Shown: positions 27,689 through 38,900, numbered from the stretch's first letter. The stretch: 64,000 nucleotides of DNA from Algoriphagus oliviformis (GCF_017254915.1 NZ_JAFKCT010000007.1:213775-277774); one strand, 5' to 3'. A program made the numbers and translations. Notes: generated from the sequence alone by a model not told the origin.

Positions 27689-30600
27689 ATGAAAAAATCT
27701 ATACGCTTTTTACTCATGGCGTCAAAGTTTATGCTATATGGGTTCTTGATAGTCATGCTGCTATTTAGTCCCGTGATGGCTTCTTCGGGTAATGCCCAGG
27801 TCAAATCGATCGAAGAGGTTAATATCAAACTGAAACACAAAAGGGCTACTGTAAGCCGGTTTTTTAGCGAAATCGAATCCCTTACCGAGTTCAAATTCCT
27901 ACTTTCCGACCAGACGCTCAAGCTGGATGCAGAGGTGACGATGAAGAAAGCGGAGGGGTCAGTTGCTGAGATTTTATACCAGATCGGAGCCCAATCCCAT
28001 TTGAATTTTAAGCAAGTCAATCAGACCATTTCCGTGGGAAAGCAAGCGGTGAACGAAGCTACTCCGGCGGTGGTGCTGGAAGATGTCTTAGTCAGCGGAA
28101 AGGTGACTTCGGAGGCAGAGCCAGAGGGAGTGCCTTATATGACGGTCATTCTCAAAGGAACCACCAGAGGGACCGTGACCGATATCGATGGGAACTTTTC
28201 CATTACAGTGCCCGAAGAAGGAGCTGTATTGGTGTTTTCTTCCATAGGATATGTCAGCCAGGAAGTTGCTGTAGGCAATGCCAGAACACTTCAAATCGTG
28301 ATGCAGGAGGAGGTTTCCGCTCTCAACGAGGTCGTGGTGGTAGGTTTTGGAAGCAAGGAGCGTGAGGATATCACGGGTGCAGTCAGCTCCGCCAAAATGG
28401 AGAAAATAATCGGTGACAGGCCAGTGACAGATGCGACCCGGGCTCTTCAGGGTACGATTCCCGGCCTTCAGGTAACCTACGGCTCTGGGCAGCCAGGTAG
28501 CCCGACGAGTATCAACATCCGGGGCTTTGAATCCATCAACGGCGGCAACCCTCTGGTGCTGGTGGACAATATCCGCATGAGTCTGGATGATGTCAATCCA
28601 CGGGATATTGAAGACATCGCAGTTCTGAAGGACGCATCTGCGGCTTCTATCTACGGTGCCGAAGCGGCGTTTGGGGTGATATTGATCACGACCAAGTCCG
28701 GCAAGAAAAATCAGCCGACCCGAGTGGACTATTCCAACAACTTCGGGTTTACCGGCCCGTCAACTTTACCAAAGAAGGCTTCTCCGCTGCAATTTGCCAC
28801 TGCATTGAACGACTGGGGACAGACGACCTATTGGACGGGACAGAATGTCCAAGACTGGATCGGATATATCAATGAATACAATGCGAATCCTTCGGCCTAT
28901 CCGGATGGATATATAGCAGATCCAAATGGGCTTCGGTATTATGTCCGTGAAAATGACCAGATCAAGGAATTTCTCGGGGCCAATGGATTTGAGCAAATCC
29001 ACAACCTTGCCGTGAGCGGCGGTACCGAAAAGACTTCCTATCGGGTGTCTTTGGGCTACAATGACGAAGATGGGATCATGATTACGGATAAGGATCGGTT
29101 TAAGCGTTACAATGGCAACCTGAACCTCTCTACTGACTTGACTTCCAAATTGAATGCAACATTTAGCGTCAATTATAAAAACGGACTGAGAACGGGACCT
29201 GCCAGTGGAGATTGGGGTAGTATTTACTACAATGCATTGACCATGCACTCGGCTACTCCTGTGGGCTATGATGAGCAGCCAAATGGTGAACTGATTCCAT
29301 TTGCTACACCAGCCAACATTATCAGATATTCTCCCATACGGGAGAATTTCGACGAGAAGGTGCGATTCTACAACAAGCTGACCTATACTGTCGCTAAGGG
29401 TTTTGAATTCAACGGAGAATTGTCCTTGGAGAGAACCCATACGGATGCCAATGCACCTTCCTATAGACCGACCATGGTCACTCCGACCACGCTGAATATT
29501 GAGCAGTATCAGCCATCGCAGTCCCAATATTATATCACCACGGCGAAGCGCAACTATCAGGCACTGAACCTATATGGGAAGTATGAGAAGGTCATCGATA
29601 AGCATCAGATGAACTTTATGCTGGGGATGAATCAGCAGGCTTCAAAATATGAAGGGTTCAGCTCGACTCGAAAAGAACTGATCTCTCCCGACACGCCGGG
29701 ACTATCTACTTCCAATGGGGTTATTTCGGTCAACGATTTCTATACAGACTACGGTATCATCGGGGTCTTTGGACGAGTCAACTACCAGTATGATGACAAA
29801 TTCCTTTTGGAAATGAATGGCCGTTATGACGGATCTTCCCGATTCCCTGACGGACACCGCTTTGGTTTCTTCCCTTCCTTTGCCGGTGCCTGGAAAATCC
29901 ACCGGGAGGGGTTCATGCAAAACAATGAAATCATTACCGGACTTAAGCTAAGGGCTTCTTGGGGTGAAATCGGGAACCAGAACATCGAGGAAAAATGGGG
30001 TAACTACCCCTATCTTCCGATTATGAATGCAGGCAATGTATCCTGGATCAACAATGACTCCGGACAGCTTGCCGTATCCCTATCTCCTCCGGATCTAGTG
30101 AGTAATTCCTTTACCTGGGAAACTGTGCGAACGGCGAATATCGGTTTGGACTTTGGGGTCTTTGACAATAGACTATACACTACATTCGATATCTACCGAC
30201 GAATGACGCTGGATATGTTAGCAGCGGGATCTCAGCTTCCGAATGTACTAGGAGCAGATCCACCGCTTCAAAACGTCGCAGACCTCAAGACTTTCGGTTG
30301 GGAATTGGATATGAAGTGGAGGGATGTCGTCGGAAAGGTCAATTACAATGTAGGGTTCAACCTGTATGACAATCAGACTGAGATCGTAAACTTCAAGAAT
30401 GAAGAAGGGCTGTTGTCTCAATATTATCCGGGTCGGAAAATAGGTGAAATCTGGGGTTATGTGACCGATGGGTATTATACCGTGGATGATTTCGTCGAAG
30501 GCTCTCTGGATGATAACCTCATGAATGGACAATTGAAAGATGGAATCCCGGCATACAAAGGAAGAACCCAGAATCCGGGGGATATCAAATACAAGGATCT

Positions 30601-31156
30601 GAACGGCGACGGAGAGATTTTCAGTGGGATCGGTACCCTGGATGATCCGGGGGATAGAAGGATCATCGGCAACAGCACCCGCAGATTTGAGTTTGGCCTT
30701 AACGGTAGTATGAACTACGGGAACTTCGATTTTGCTTTCCTCCTCCGCGGGATTGGCAAGCGTGACCTCTGGTTGAGCGATGGAGTGAGGTTCCCTTATG
30801 TCAGCGAGTTCAATGGGGTCTTTGCCCATCAGTTGGACTATTGGACTCCGGAAAACACCGATGCGTATTTCCCTAGAAACTACCCCAATGCAGGTGTAAA
30901 CTATGGCATCAGCCGCCAGACTCAGACCAAATATCTAGTGAACGGCTCCTATCTAAGAGTTCAGAACATCACGTTTGGCTATTCCCTGAGACCGAAATGG
31001 GCTGAAAAGATGCGGATATTTTTCTCCGGAGAGAACCTCTTCAATTTCGATCACCTGCCGGATGGATTGGATGCAGATCTTCAGGGGGTGAATCAAGGAG
31101 GAAACTATCCATTCATCAAAAAAGTATCGCTGGGCCTTAACGTGACATTCAGATGA
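27689..31156 (+). CDS. SusC/RagA TonB-dependent transducer with N-terminal STN domain
   Basis: A protein of 1155 residues. Signal peptide to about residue 33, then an STN (secretin/TonB short N-terminal) domain at about 45-112 (ATVSRFFSEIESLTEFKFLL, VAEILYQIGAQSHLNF). A carboxypeptidase-regulatory-like domain follows (about 133-210), then the plug (TDATRALQGTIPGLQVTYGSG, LVLVDNIRMSLDD, IAVLKDASAASIYGAEAAFG) and a 22-strand-type barrel ending KKVSLGLNVTFR. The STN domain is the part that contacts FecR, so this protein both imports and signals. Its stop overlaps the SusD start (ATGA). Confidence 0.95.
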   Translation: MKKSIRFLLMASKFMLYGFLIVMLLFSPVMASSGNAQVKSIEEVNIKLKHKRATVSRFFSEIESLTEFKFLLSDQTLKLDAEVTMKKAEGSVAEILYQIGAQSHLNFKQVNQTISVGKQAVNEATPAVVLEDVLVSGKVTSEAEPEGVPYMTVILKGTTRGTVTDIDGNFSITVPEEGAVLVFSSIGYVSQEVAVGNARTLQIVMQEEVSALNEVVVVGFGSKEREDITGAVSSAKMEKIIGDRPVTDATRALQGTIPGLQVTYGSGQPGSPTSINIRGFESINGGNPLVLVDNIRMSLDDVNPRDIEDIAVLKDASAASIYGAEAAFGVILITTKSGKKNQPTRVDYSNNFGFTGPSTLPKKASPLQFATALNDWGQTTYWTGQNVQDWIGYINEYNANPSAYPDGYIADPNGLRYYVRENDQIKEFLGANGFEQIHNLAVSGGTEKTSYRVSLGYNDEDGIMITDKDRFKRYNGNLNLSTDLTSKLNATFSVNYKNGLRTGPASGDWGSIYYNALTMHSATPVGYDEQPNGELIPFATPANIIRYSPIRENFDEKVRFYNKLTYTVAKGFEFNGELSLERTHTDANAPSYRPTMVTPTTLNIEQYQPSQSQYYITTAKRNYQALNLYGKYEKVIDKHQMNFMLGMNQQASKYEGFSSTRKELISPDTPGLSTSNGVISVNDFYTDYGIIGVFGRVNYQYDDKFLLEMNGRYDGSSRFPDGHRFGFFPSFAGAWKIHREGFMQNNEIITGLKLRASWGEIGNQNIEEKWGNYPYLPIMNAGNVSWINNDSGQLAVSLSPPDLVSNSFTWETVRTANIGLDFGVFDNRLYTTFDIYRRMTLDMLAAGSQLPNVLGADPPLQNVADLKTFGWELDMKWRDVVGKVNYNVGFNLYDNQTEIVNFKNEEGLLSQYYPGRKIGEIWGYVTDGYYTVDDFVEGSLDDNLMNGQLKDGIPAYKGRTQNPGDIKYKDLNGDGEIFSGIGTLDDPGDRRIIGNSTRRFEFGLNGSMNYGNFDFAFLLRGIGKRDLWLSDGVRFPYVSEFNGVFAHQLDYWTPENTDAYFPRNYPNAGVNYGISRQTQTKYLVNGSYLRVQNITFGYSLRPKWAEKMRIFFSGENLFNFDHLPDGLDADLQGVNQGGNYPFIKKVSLGLNVTFR

Positions 31157-32937
31157 GATTAAAGTCTTTAAAATTCAATAAAATAATAGGTGCAATTGCA
31201 CTATCACTTTCTTTTGCTGCTTGTAATACTTTGGACACCGCGCCGGAGTTGGCTTTCAGTGAGGAAAACGCATTTGAAAATTTTCAGGTTACCCAGACAT
31301 ATGCTTTGGGACTCTATACCCGATTTGAAGGGTACGATCTGAATCGTATCAATAGTGACTATGATGCCGATTTGATGATGAACAATAGTTCATCTCAAGG
31401 ATCGAACTGGATCTGGGGACGTATCGTGCCACCGGCGACGTCTTCGATTTGGAATTTCAGCTTTGTGCGTCAAGTCAATATTATGCTTGACAATCTGGAG
31501 GCATCCAATATGAACGAGGCGGAGAAAAACCACTGGAGATCCGTGGGGTATTTCTTCAGAGCCTTTGATTACTATGAAAAAATCGCCGCATTCGGCGATG
31601 TGCCTTGGGTGGATCGAGTACTTACAGACCAAGATGAGCTTTTATATGCACCACGTACACCAAGAGCTGAGTTGGCAGACCATATATTGGAGGATTTGAT
31701 TTTTGCCGAAGCCAATATCATGGAGCCCGGTACCAATGGGATCGTTTCCAACTCGGTTAGCAAAGATGTCGTTAACGCATTGATTTCCCGTTTTGGGCTG
31801 TTTGAAGGGACTTGGAGGAAATATCATAACCTCGGTGGAGGCGAAAAGTATCTCCGCGCCAGTGTGGAGGCCTCCGAAAAGCTCTTGGTTAAGCACCCGA
31901 TTCTGCATCAGAATTATGATGAGCTCTTCAATAGCGAGTCCTTAGAAGGTGTTAAAGGTATTCTGCTCTATAAAAACTACCAACTTGGTTTGGTCACGCA
32001 CATCCTGACTTCGAGACATCGTAACTCTGCCGGTAATTGGGATATTACAAAACGAGGGGCGGATTCCTATCTGATGAAAGATGGCAAAACCAGATGGAAT
32101 AGCCCATTGTTTGAAACGGACAAGGATGCTTATGCAGAATTCAGAAACCGTGATCAGAGAATGCTCTACACGATAGTCCCTCCGTTCCGAGTGGTAGCAA
32201 GCGGAACTGACCGTTTGGCATGGGATTATACCGAAGATCCAAAGGATAGAGAATACATCGATTTGTTTAAGTCTTTGAGTTCAGCGGCTCAGAAGGAGCT
32301 TCCGTCTCGAAACTGGGCAGGTTTTGTCTTGAAAGTGTCTCCTCACTATAGGGATTTCAATGAAGGACATCCGTACAACGTGTCCAGAACCGGCTATAAC
32401 CTGTTCAAATATTATTCCCGACTTCACGATATCCAAAACGTGGATTATTCCGACGCTCCGATCTTCCGAATGGGAGAGGTAATGGTCAACCATGCCGAAG
32501 CCAAATGGGAACTGGGCGAGTTTGATCAGGATGTGGCGGATCGCACGATCAACAAGCTGCGTGAACGCGCCAAGGTGAGTCCAATGGTGGTCAGTGAAAT
32601 CACTCCGGATTTCGATCCTACCCGTGACCAGACAGTAGATCCGGTCTTGTGGGAGATCAGAAGAGAGCGTGGTGTAGAATTGATGGCTGAGGGCTTCCGA
32701 TTTGATGACCTGAGAAGATGGAAGAAAATGAGTTATGCTTCAGAACCAAAATTGGGGCGTTGGATCAAGGCATCTGATGTCAGCAATCGAATCCCGATTC
32801 AGGGAGGAGCTTCCCAAGGGTATATCCAGTTTTTCTCTGGCAATCCTCCGGCATTCCCAGATTACTATTATCTGTATCCTTTGCCTACTGAAGAGCTAGC
32901 ACTTAATCCAAACCTAGTTCAGAATCCAGGCTGGTAA
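31153..32937 (+). CDS. SusD/RagB family surface glycan-binding lipoprotein
   Basis: A protein of 594 residues. Lipobox SLSFAAC (Cys24), then NTLDTAPELAFSEENAFENF typical of RagB/SusD. TPR-like helical part (MLDNLEASNMNEAEKNHWRS, YFFRAFDYYEKIAAFGDVPWV). The C-terminal SusD motif is VLWEIRRERGVELMAEGFRFDDLRRW, and the protein ends in LYPLPTEELALNPNLVQNPGW. It forms the surface lid of the STN-SusC and is translationally coupled to it by a 4-bp overlap. The substrate is likely a sulfated glycan, judging from the next gene. Confidence 0.95.
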   Translation: MRLKSLKFNKIIGAIALSLSFAACNTLDTAPELAFSEENAFENFQVTQTYALGLYTRFEGYDLNRINSDYDADLMMNNSSSQGSNWIWGRIVPPATSSIWNFSFVRQVNIMLDNLEASNMNEAEKNHWRSVGYFFRAFDYYEKIAAFGDVPWVDRVLTDQDELLYAPRTPRAELADHILEDLIFAEANIMEPGTNGIVSNSVSKDVVNALISRFGLFEGTWRKYHNLGGGEKYLRASVEASEKLLVKHPILHQNYDELFNSESLEGVKGILLYKNYQLGLVTHILTSRHRNSAGNWDITKRGADSYLMKDGKTRWNSPLFETDKDAYAEFRNRDQRMLYTIVPPFRVVASGTDRLAWDYTEDPKDREYIDLFKSLSSAAQKELPSRNWAGFVLKVSPHYRDFNEGHPYNVSRTGYNLFKYYSRLHDIQNVDYSDAPIFRMGEVMVNHAEAKWELGEFDQDVADRTINKLRERAKVSPMVVSEITPDFDPTRDQTVDPVLWEIRRERGVELMAEGFRFDDLRRWKKMSYASEPKLGRWIKASDVSNRIPIQGGASQGYIQFFSGNPPAFPDYYYLYPLPTEELALNPNLVQNPGW

Positions 32938-32954
32938 GATTTAATTTTCAATCA

Positions 32955-32990
32955 GGTCAGGATGGGGCAGCCCGTCCTGGCCTTTTTTAT
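32955..32990 (+). terminator. Terminator between SusD and sulfatase genes
   Basis: A 12-bp stem GGTCAGGATGGG / CCCGTCCTGGCC (two G-T pairs) with a GCAG loop and six T. The sulfatase start follows 10 bp later, so sulfatase expression needs read-through and would be lower than that of the transporter. Confidence 0.75.
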
Positions 32991-32997
32991 TTATATC

Positions 32998-34404
32998 ATG
33001 AGAGTTCGAACAAAAACTATTTCGGCATTAATTTTTTCATTGGTGGTTTTTTGCATGACTGGGCTGTCTTATGCTCAAAGCAAAGCTCCCAATATTGTAT
33101 TGATTGTGGCAGATGATTTGGGGATCGGAGATATTGGGCCTTATGGGCAAAAAATGATCAGAACTCCAGTGCTGGACCGGATGGCAAGCGAAGGTATGCT
33201 GTTTTCTGACTTTTATGCTGGGAATACCGTCTGTGCACCATCTAGGGCTAGTTTGATGACTGGCCAGCATAGTGGGCATACGCTGGTGCGGGGCAATGGG
33301 GAATTTCCGCTCGACCCCGACCAAAAGATCCTTCCCGAATACCTGAAGCAATCCGGATATGCGACCGCACTATTTGGTAAATGGGGAATGGGCTTACTGG
33401 GTTCGACAGGAAGTCCCGAAAAACGGGGTTGGGATGTGTTTTCGGGTCATTTGCATCACGTTGACGCACATTTTCAAAAGCCCGATTCCCTGGATGTGCT
33501 GGATCGGGGCTTGATCCAAAAACAGGCGATTCCTGAGGGAATGTATGCCAATGAATATTTTACGCGACTGGCAGAAGAGTTTATCACGGAAAAAAAAGAC
33601 CAACCATTTTTCCTGTTTTTGTCCTATTCCGTACCTCACGCCGAGCTAGTCCTGAGTCCTGAAGCGATTCAGCCCTATCTCGACTCCAAGGGAGAGAGTA
33701 TATTTCCAAACGAACAGCCTTGGCCTCATGGGAGACATTACGGCCCTCAGCGCTTTCCCAAAGCAGCCTATGCCGGGATGGTAACGTTTATCGATCAGCA
33801 GGTAGGGAAAATCCTCGAAACCCTAAAGCGTCAGGGAGTAGATGAAAACACAATTGTGATTTTTACTTCTGACAACGGAACACATGTAGAAGGAGGAAGG
33901 TCTGTCAATGATATTGATTTCTTCAAAAGCAGCGGGATCTATCGAGGGCAAAAAAGAGACCTGTATGAAGGAGGGCTTCGGGTGCCTTTTATTGTACGCT
34001 GGCCTGCCAAAATCCAAGCTGGGGCAACATCCGGTTATCGTGGCGTGTTCTGGGATTTGCTTCCGACGTTTACCCAATTAGCTGGAAAGCAAGCAAAAGA
34101 TACCGATGGGATTTCCTTTGCGCCAACGCTATTGGGCAAAAAATCCCAAAAGTCTCATCCGCACCTGTATTGGGAGTTTCATGAGTTTGGGGGAAAACAA
34201 GCCTTACTAAAAGACAATTGGAAAATTGTAAGGCTCAATGTGTCTAAGGAGAGATATGGACAGGTTGAACTTTATGACTTGTCCAGTGATCCAACCGAAT
34301 CCAACGACCTTGCGGGCTCTATGCCTGAAAAAGCCCGAGAGCTTACGGTAATTATGGACAGTGTTCGCACTTCCAATCCGAATTTCAATTTTGGATACAA
34401 ATGA
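32998..34404 (+). CDS. Sulfatase, formylglycine-dependent (arylsulfatase family S1)
   Basis: A protein of 468 residues with a signal peptide (MRVRTKTISALIFSLVVFCM...). Metal ligands Asp39 and Asp40 lie in IVADDLG. The active-site signature is CAPSRASLMTGQHSGHT, with Cys79 to be oxidised to formylglycine by an anaerobic-type (anSME) or FGE maturase encoded elsewhere. LFGKWGMG, VPHAELVL and FTSDNGTH are the other catalytic blocks. It should remove sulfate esters from a glycan in the periplasm. No glycoside hydrolase is encoded in this locus. The ATG at 32998 is chosen for its signal peptide. Confidence 0.94.
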   Translation: MRVRTKTISALIFSLVVFCMTGLSYAQSKAPNIVLIVADDLGIGDIGPYGQKMIRTPVLDRMASEGMLFSDFYAGNTVCAPSRASLMTGQHSGHTLVRGNGEFPLDPDQKILPEYLKQSGYATALFGKWGMGLLGSTGSPEKRGWDVFSGHLHHVDAHFQKPDSLDVLDRGLIQKQAIPEGMYANEYFTRLAEEFITEKKDQPFFLFLSYSVPHAELVLSPEAIQPYLDSKGESIFPNEQPWPHGRHYGPQRFPKAAYAGMVTFIDQQVGKILETLKRQGVDENTIVIFTSDNGTHVEGGRSVNDIDFFKSSGIYRGQKRDLYEGGLRVPFIVRWPAKIQAGATSGYRGVFWDLLPTFTQLAGKQAKDTDGISFAPTLLGKKSQKSHPHLYWEFHEFGGKQALLKDNWKIVRLNVSKERYGQVELYDLSSDPTESNDLAGSMPEKARELTVIMDSVRTSNPNFNFGYK

Positions 34405-35028
34405 TAAAGTCGGGAAATCATCGACCCGGCCTCCCGTCCCTCGGGCGACCGGATGGTCTGAAATGAGCTGGTGGGATTTATGTTAATAAGAAGCCCTGCA
34501 TGTACCCTTGCCCATCGGATCCTCCCACCAAACTCAGGGACAGCCCTTGTGGGTACGAGACGCAGTTTTTGCTTATTGGAGCTTTTTGAGACAGGAAAAT
34601 AGTCGTAATGGATGGTACTCGGAAAGGACAAGGAAACGGGCAGAAAAACGACCACGGAAAATGCTCTTTTTCTGTTTTCAGAAAAGAATCAAACAGTTTT
34701 TTATGCGACTTAAGTTGAATGAAGGTCGAGTCTGGGACGGGGCTTGATCACCATGCAGCAGGGAAAAAAAAGGAACTTTTTCGAGGGGCTTCCTTTCAAC
34801 AAGGTAGCTTGGTGAAGTTGTCGATATCCCCGGGAAAGATGGGAAAGCCGCAGGCGGTCGGGGGCTGTCCTATTCGTGGCTCTCGTCCGTCTCTACACCC
34901 AGCATCGCCTTTCGGTACGGGGTAGAAGAAACGGCGTTTTGTCGACTTTGGTAGAGTCACTGATGCTTACTTTTGGCTTTGAGATGTAGGGGTATTTGAA
35001 AGTAGTTTCGATCTGTGGTATCTGGTTT
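34405..35028. other. Gene-free region after the sulfatase gene
   Basis: About 620 bp without a frame of natural composition. It precedes MITE-like copy B. I see no terminator of good quality directly after the sulfatase stop. Confidence 0.3.
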
Positions 35029-35234
35029 CATGATTATCCGCAATCTTGCCAGTAAGCAAATTTACTTCTTTAATCGGGCCTGCCTAAGCAGACAGGCCTG
35101 TCTGCTTAGGCAGGCTGGAAGATCCCGACACGTCGGGCAGGCGATGACCGAGGAGCGAAGTAGGGCAAAGCCCCAATTTTAGCGTTCTTTCGGATTGTCG
35201 CGGCTGCCTAGTCGCATAAAAGCGGATAATCATG
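35029..35234 (+). repeat. MITE-like repeat, copy B (longest, perfect terminal repeats)
   Basis: A 206-bp element bounded by perfect 13-bp inverted repeats CATGATTATCCGC (35029-35041) and GCGGATAATCATG (35222-35234). The inverted symmetry extends inward as GCCAGTAAGC on the left and GCCTA-x-T-x-GC-like sequence on the right. The core at 35078-35115 is a perfect 38-bp palindrome (begins GCCTGCCTAAGCAGACAG). The right arm AAGTAGGGCAAAGCCCC...GTTCTTTCGGATTGTC is shared with copies C and D. Flanking 9-mers agree at only 6 of 9 bases. Confidence 0.85.
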
Positions 35235-35916
35235 TTCTTTTTTCAATTCTTCTCGAAATAATTTGGTCAAAAAAAAGCAGGGCGCAAGCAGCTAGGAGTC
35301 CTTTGAAAGCCCTCAGGCAGCCGAGTTGATTGCCTATACCTTAGAGCTATAGGTATTTATTGTCAGGTATGGGCTTGTCGTCCTACCACGTTTTGGGTAT
35401 AGGGCACGTCGGGTGAGACTATCCAAACCAATTTACATTTTGTCCAAGGCGCGAAGGAATAGGAAAGAAGTCTAAACAAAGGTTAAAAAGGATAGAAGCG
35501 GAGGACGTATTGGCGGATATCGCCGGTGTCGGTGTTCGGTTCATCGGGAACTGGAACAAGTGATGGCTGACAACCGCTTCTTTTTCGGACTTAACGTTTT
35601 GCTAACCTACCTGCGAGCCCTTGCCGCCTTAGGTTCTTACTTTTTGCTGTGCTGGTCTGCTGGTTAACCTTCTCTTTTGCAGGATCTTATATTGTTTTCT
35701 GTTTGCTCGGGGCAAGTAACTGCCGGATTCACTTCCACAAAACAAGACTGGGTTAACGTTGTGTAAAGCCTCCTTTCCATAATTAATCCAAGGATAAACT
35801 TGCATTGATATTGGGCTCTTTTGGGTGCTGTAAGTTTGGACGAATAAAGAAGAGCCTACAAGAAGGCCTTTTTAAAGTGAGTTATTGAAATCATAGTTGT
35901 CCAACACTTTAATTTT
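35235..35916. promoter_or_regulatory. Long upstream region of the third SusC gene
   Basis: About 680 bp without a gene before the SusC start. It contains TTAAC-type direct repeats 11 bp apart (TTAAC at 35591-35595 and CTAAC at 35602-35606), a GGTTAACC palindrome near 35662 and another GTTAAC at 35752. Their helical-turn spacing would suit a response regulator such as PhoB, but this is only a suggestion. Confidence 0.35.
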
Positions 35917-38900
35917 ATGCATTCAAATTTACAAGCATCCAAAATCCTCTGTGCTTCCGCATGTGTGGTCTTTTGGACGGGATTAGCCAATCCTTCCAGC
36001 CTCTTTGCCAAGGGTATGGAGGCAGGCCCGTCAGTAGCGGCTTTGACCGTGGCCCGGGCCTCCATCTCCGGTACGGTGACCGATGAGACCGGCGCTCCCA
36101 TGCCGGGTGCCACCATCCGGGTAAAGGGTACCACCCTCGGTACCGTGACCGACATTGACGGCAAATTTTCCATAGAAGCGGCAGCTGGCGCGGTGCTGCA
36201 GATTTCCTACGTGGGCTACCTACAGCAGGAAGTGACCCTCGGCGGCCAGACCACTATCTCTGTGCAGCTGCTGCCGGACGCCACCCAGCTGGACGAGTTG
36301 GTAGTCGTGGGCTATGGTACCCAAAAGCGCTCCGATGTCACCGGGGCGATTGGCTCGGTCAAGAGCGAGGAGTTTAACAAAGGGGTGATCACCAATCCGG
36401 TGGACCTGCTGCAAGGCAAGATGGCCGGGGTAAACGTCACCTCCACCAGCGGTGAGCCCGGTGCAAACCAGGACGTGATCATCAGGGGGATAGGCAGCTT
36501 GCGGTCCGGTACGCAGCCACTCTATGTGCTGGACGGCTTTCTCTTGGACAATTCTGACAACGGCATCGCATCCAACCCCCTCACTTTCCTCAATCCAGAC
36601 GACATCGAGAGCATAGACGTGCTGAAGGATGCCAGCGCCGCGGCCCTTTACGGATCCCGCGCGTCCAATGGTGTGGTGGTGATCACCACCAAAAAAGGCA
36701 AGGCTGGCACCAGCCAGATGAACTTTTCCGCTTCTACCGCTTGGTCTTCCCTTGCCAACCAGATCGACGTCTTTGGTGCGGACGAGTTTCGAAGACAGGT
36801 CGTGGCGGTAGGCGGAGCCTTGGAGGATTTTGGGGCAAATACCAACTGGCAGGATGAGCTGACCCAGGTGGGCTTTTCCGAGGACTTCAACTTTTCCATG
36901 AGCGGAGCCAACACGGAGAAGTTCTCTTACTTCACTTCCCTGGGCTATCAAAATCAGGAGGGCGTGCTGAAAAACAGCGAACTGGAGCGTTTTTCGGGCA
37001 AGTTGAACATGAACCAAAAGGCCTTCAACGGCCGGCTGATCGTGGACTACAACCTCACCGCTTCCCACACGGAAAACCTGCGGCCCAGCATCACCTCCAC
37101 CATCAGCGACATGCTGTACCTCAATCCCACCATCGCCCCCTATACCAATGGTGAGCCTACCTTGCTCAATACCAATGCGCTAAACCCGCTGAAGCGCTAC
37201 GAGCTCTACAGCGACCATGCGGCCAACAACCGTATTTTGGGAACTATCTCTCCTTCCTTTGAGATACTGGATGGACTTACCTACAAGCTGAACCTGGGCG
37301 TGGACTACTCCAGCACCAACCGGTACCAGCAGTACAAACCTTACACCGAGGTAATCAACGAATCCAACATCTCGGACGGTACCCTGGACGTGGGCATCAG
37401 CACCAATACCAACCAGCTGGTGGAAAACACCCTGACCTACAACTGGAACAACTACCAGCATAACGTCACTGTCTTGGTGGGGCATTCTTACCAGAAGTTT
37501 CTGGACGAGTACCGCGTGACTTCCGCGAGGGGATTTGCCGACAACAACATCGAGCCCCGCTATCAGGACCACAACAGCACCAGCGAGTACCCGACCACCG
37601 TCAATTCCTCTGCAGTGAGAAATGAGCTGCAATCCTTCTTTGGCAGGGTGAACTATACCTATGCGGACAAGTACCTGCTCACCGCGACGCTGAGGGCAGA
37701 TGGATCGTCCAAGTTTGGGGAAAACAACAAATACGGGTATTTCCCCTCTTTTGCGTTGGGCTGGAACATGGCCAAGGAAGACTTCATGGCGGGTTCTGCT
37801 TTTGACAATTTGAAGCTTCGTGCGAGCTGGGGACAGACTGGTAACCAAGAGATTCCTTCCAAGATCACCAAGGCCAGCTATTCGGAAGACAGGCTGTCCA
37901 CCGGTGGGGGAAGCTACAATACCTATCCCATCGATACCGACGCCACTTCCCTGGACGGCTATCCCTATGGCATCGTCTTCACCAGATTGGCCAATCCCGA
38001 CCTGCAGTGGGAGGTCTCTACCCAGATCGACTTTGGGATTGACTTTGCCTTCTTTGAGAATCGCCTAAGCGGTACCCTGGACTACTTCAACAAGGTGTCC
38101 TCCAACATCCTGCTGGAAGTGGTGCCTGCCGATCCCGTACAGCCTACCTCCACCTACTGGGACAACATCGAGGATATGAAAATCCACAACAGCGGATTTG
38201 AGTTGGCCCTGGACTACAGCAGCCCTAGACAAAATGCCTTCTCCTACAGCATCGGGGGTAACTTCACTGTTATCCAAAACGAGGTCAGGGACTCTCCCTA
38301 CTCGGTGCTGACCACCGGCGCTGCCCAGGGTGCGGGCCAGACCGGCGCTACGATCAACGGCTACATCAATGGCGAGCCCATCGGGGCGTTTTACATGCTG
38401 CAGTTTGACGGGATAGGGGAAGACGGCCTCAACCGATTCAAGGACATCAACGGAGACGGGCAGGTGCTGGACAACGACCGCAGCGTGGTCGGAAGCGCCA
38501 TTCCCAAGTTCATCTACGGCTTCCACATGAACTTCAACTACAAGGCCTTCGACCTGGGCTTCAACTTCAACGGTACCTCGGGCAACAAGGTGTACAACCA
38601 CACCGCCATGTCCCTTTTCACCAAAGCCCAACTCTCCAGGTCAAACAACACCACCGACTTTGCGGTGCAGTATCCCGAGGAGTCCTTCAACAACTCCAAC
38701 ACTGTCTCTACCCGGTTTCTGGAGAGCGGGTCATTCTTTAGGCTAAACAATGCCACGCTGGGCTACAACCTCGATACGGACCGCCTGGGCATCAGCAACG
38801 CATTCCAGAATATCCGCCTTTCCGTCACGGGACAAAACCTGTTTGTCATCACCGACTACTCTGGCTTTGACCCCGAGGTCAACACCGGCTCCACCTCCGC

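Noticed and set aside
34508..34925. Short plus-strand frames after the sulfatase gene
   Set aside because: Basic, Trp/Arg-rich translations without motifs; not convincing as genes.
35029..35234. Copy B as carrying a target duplication
   Set aside because: The flanking 9-mers agree at only 6 of 9 positions, which could be chance in T-rich sequence.
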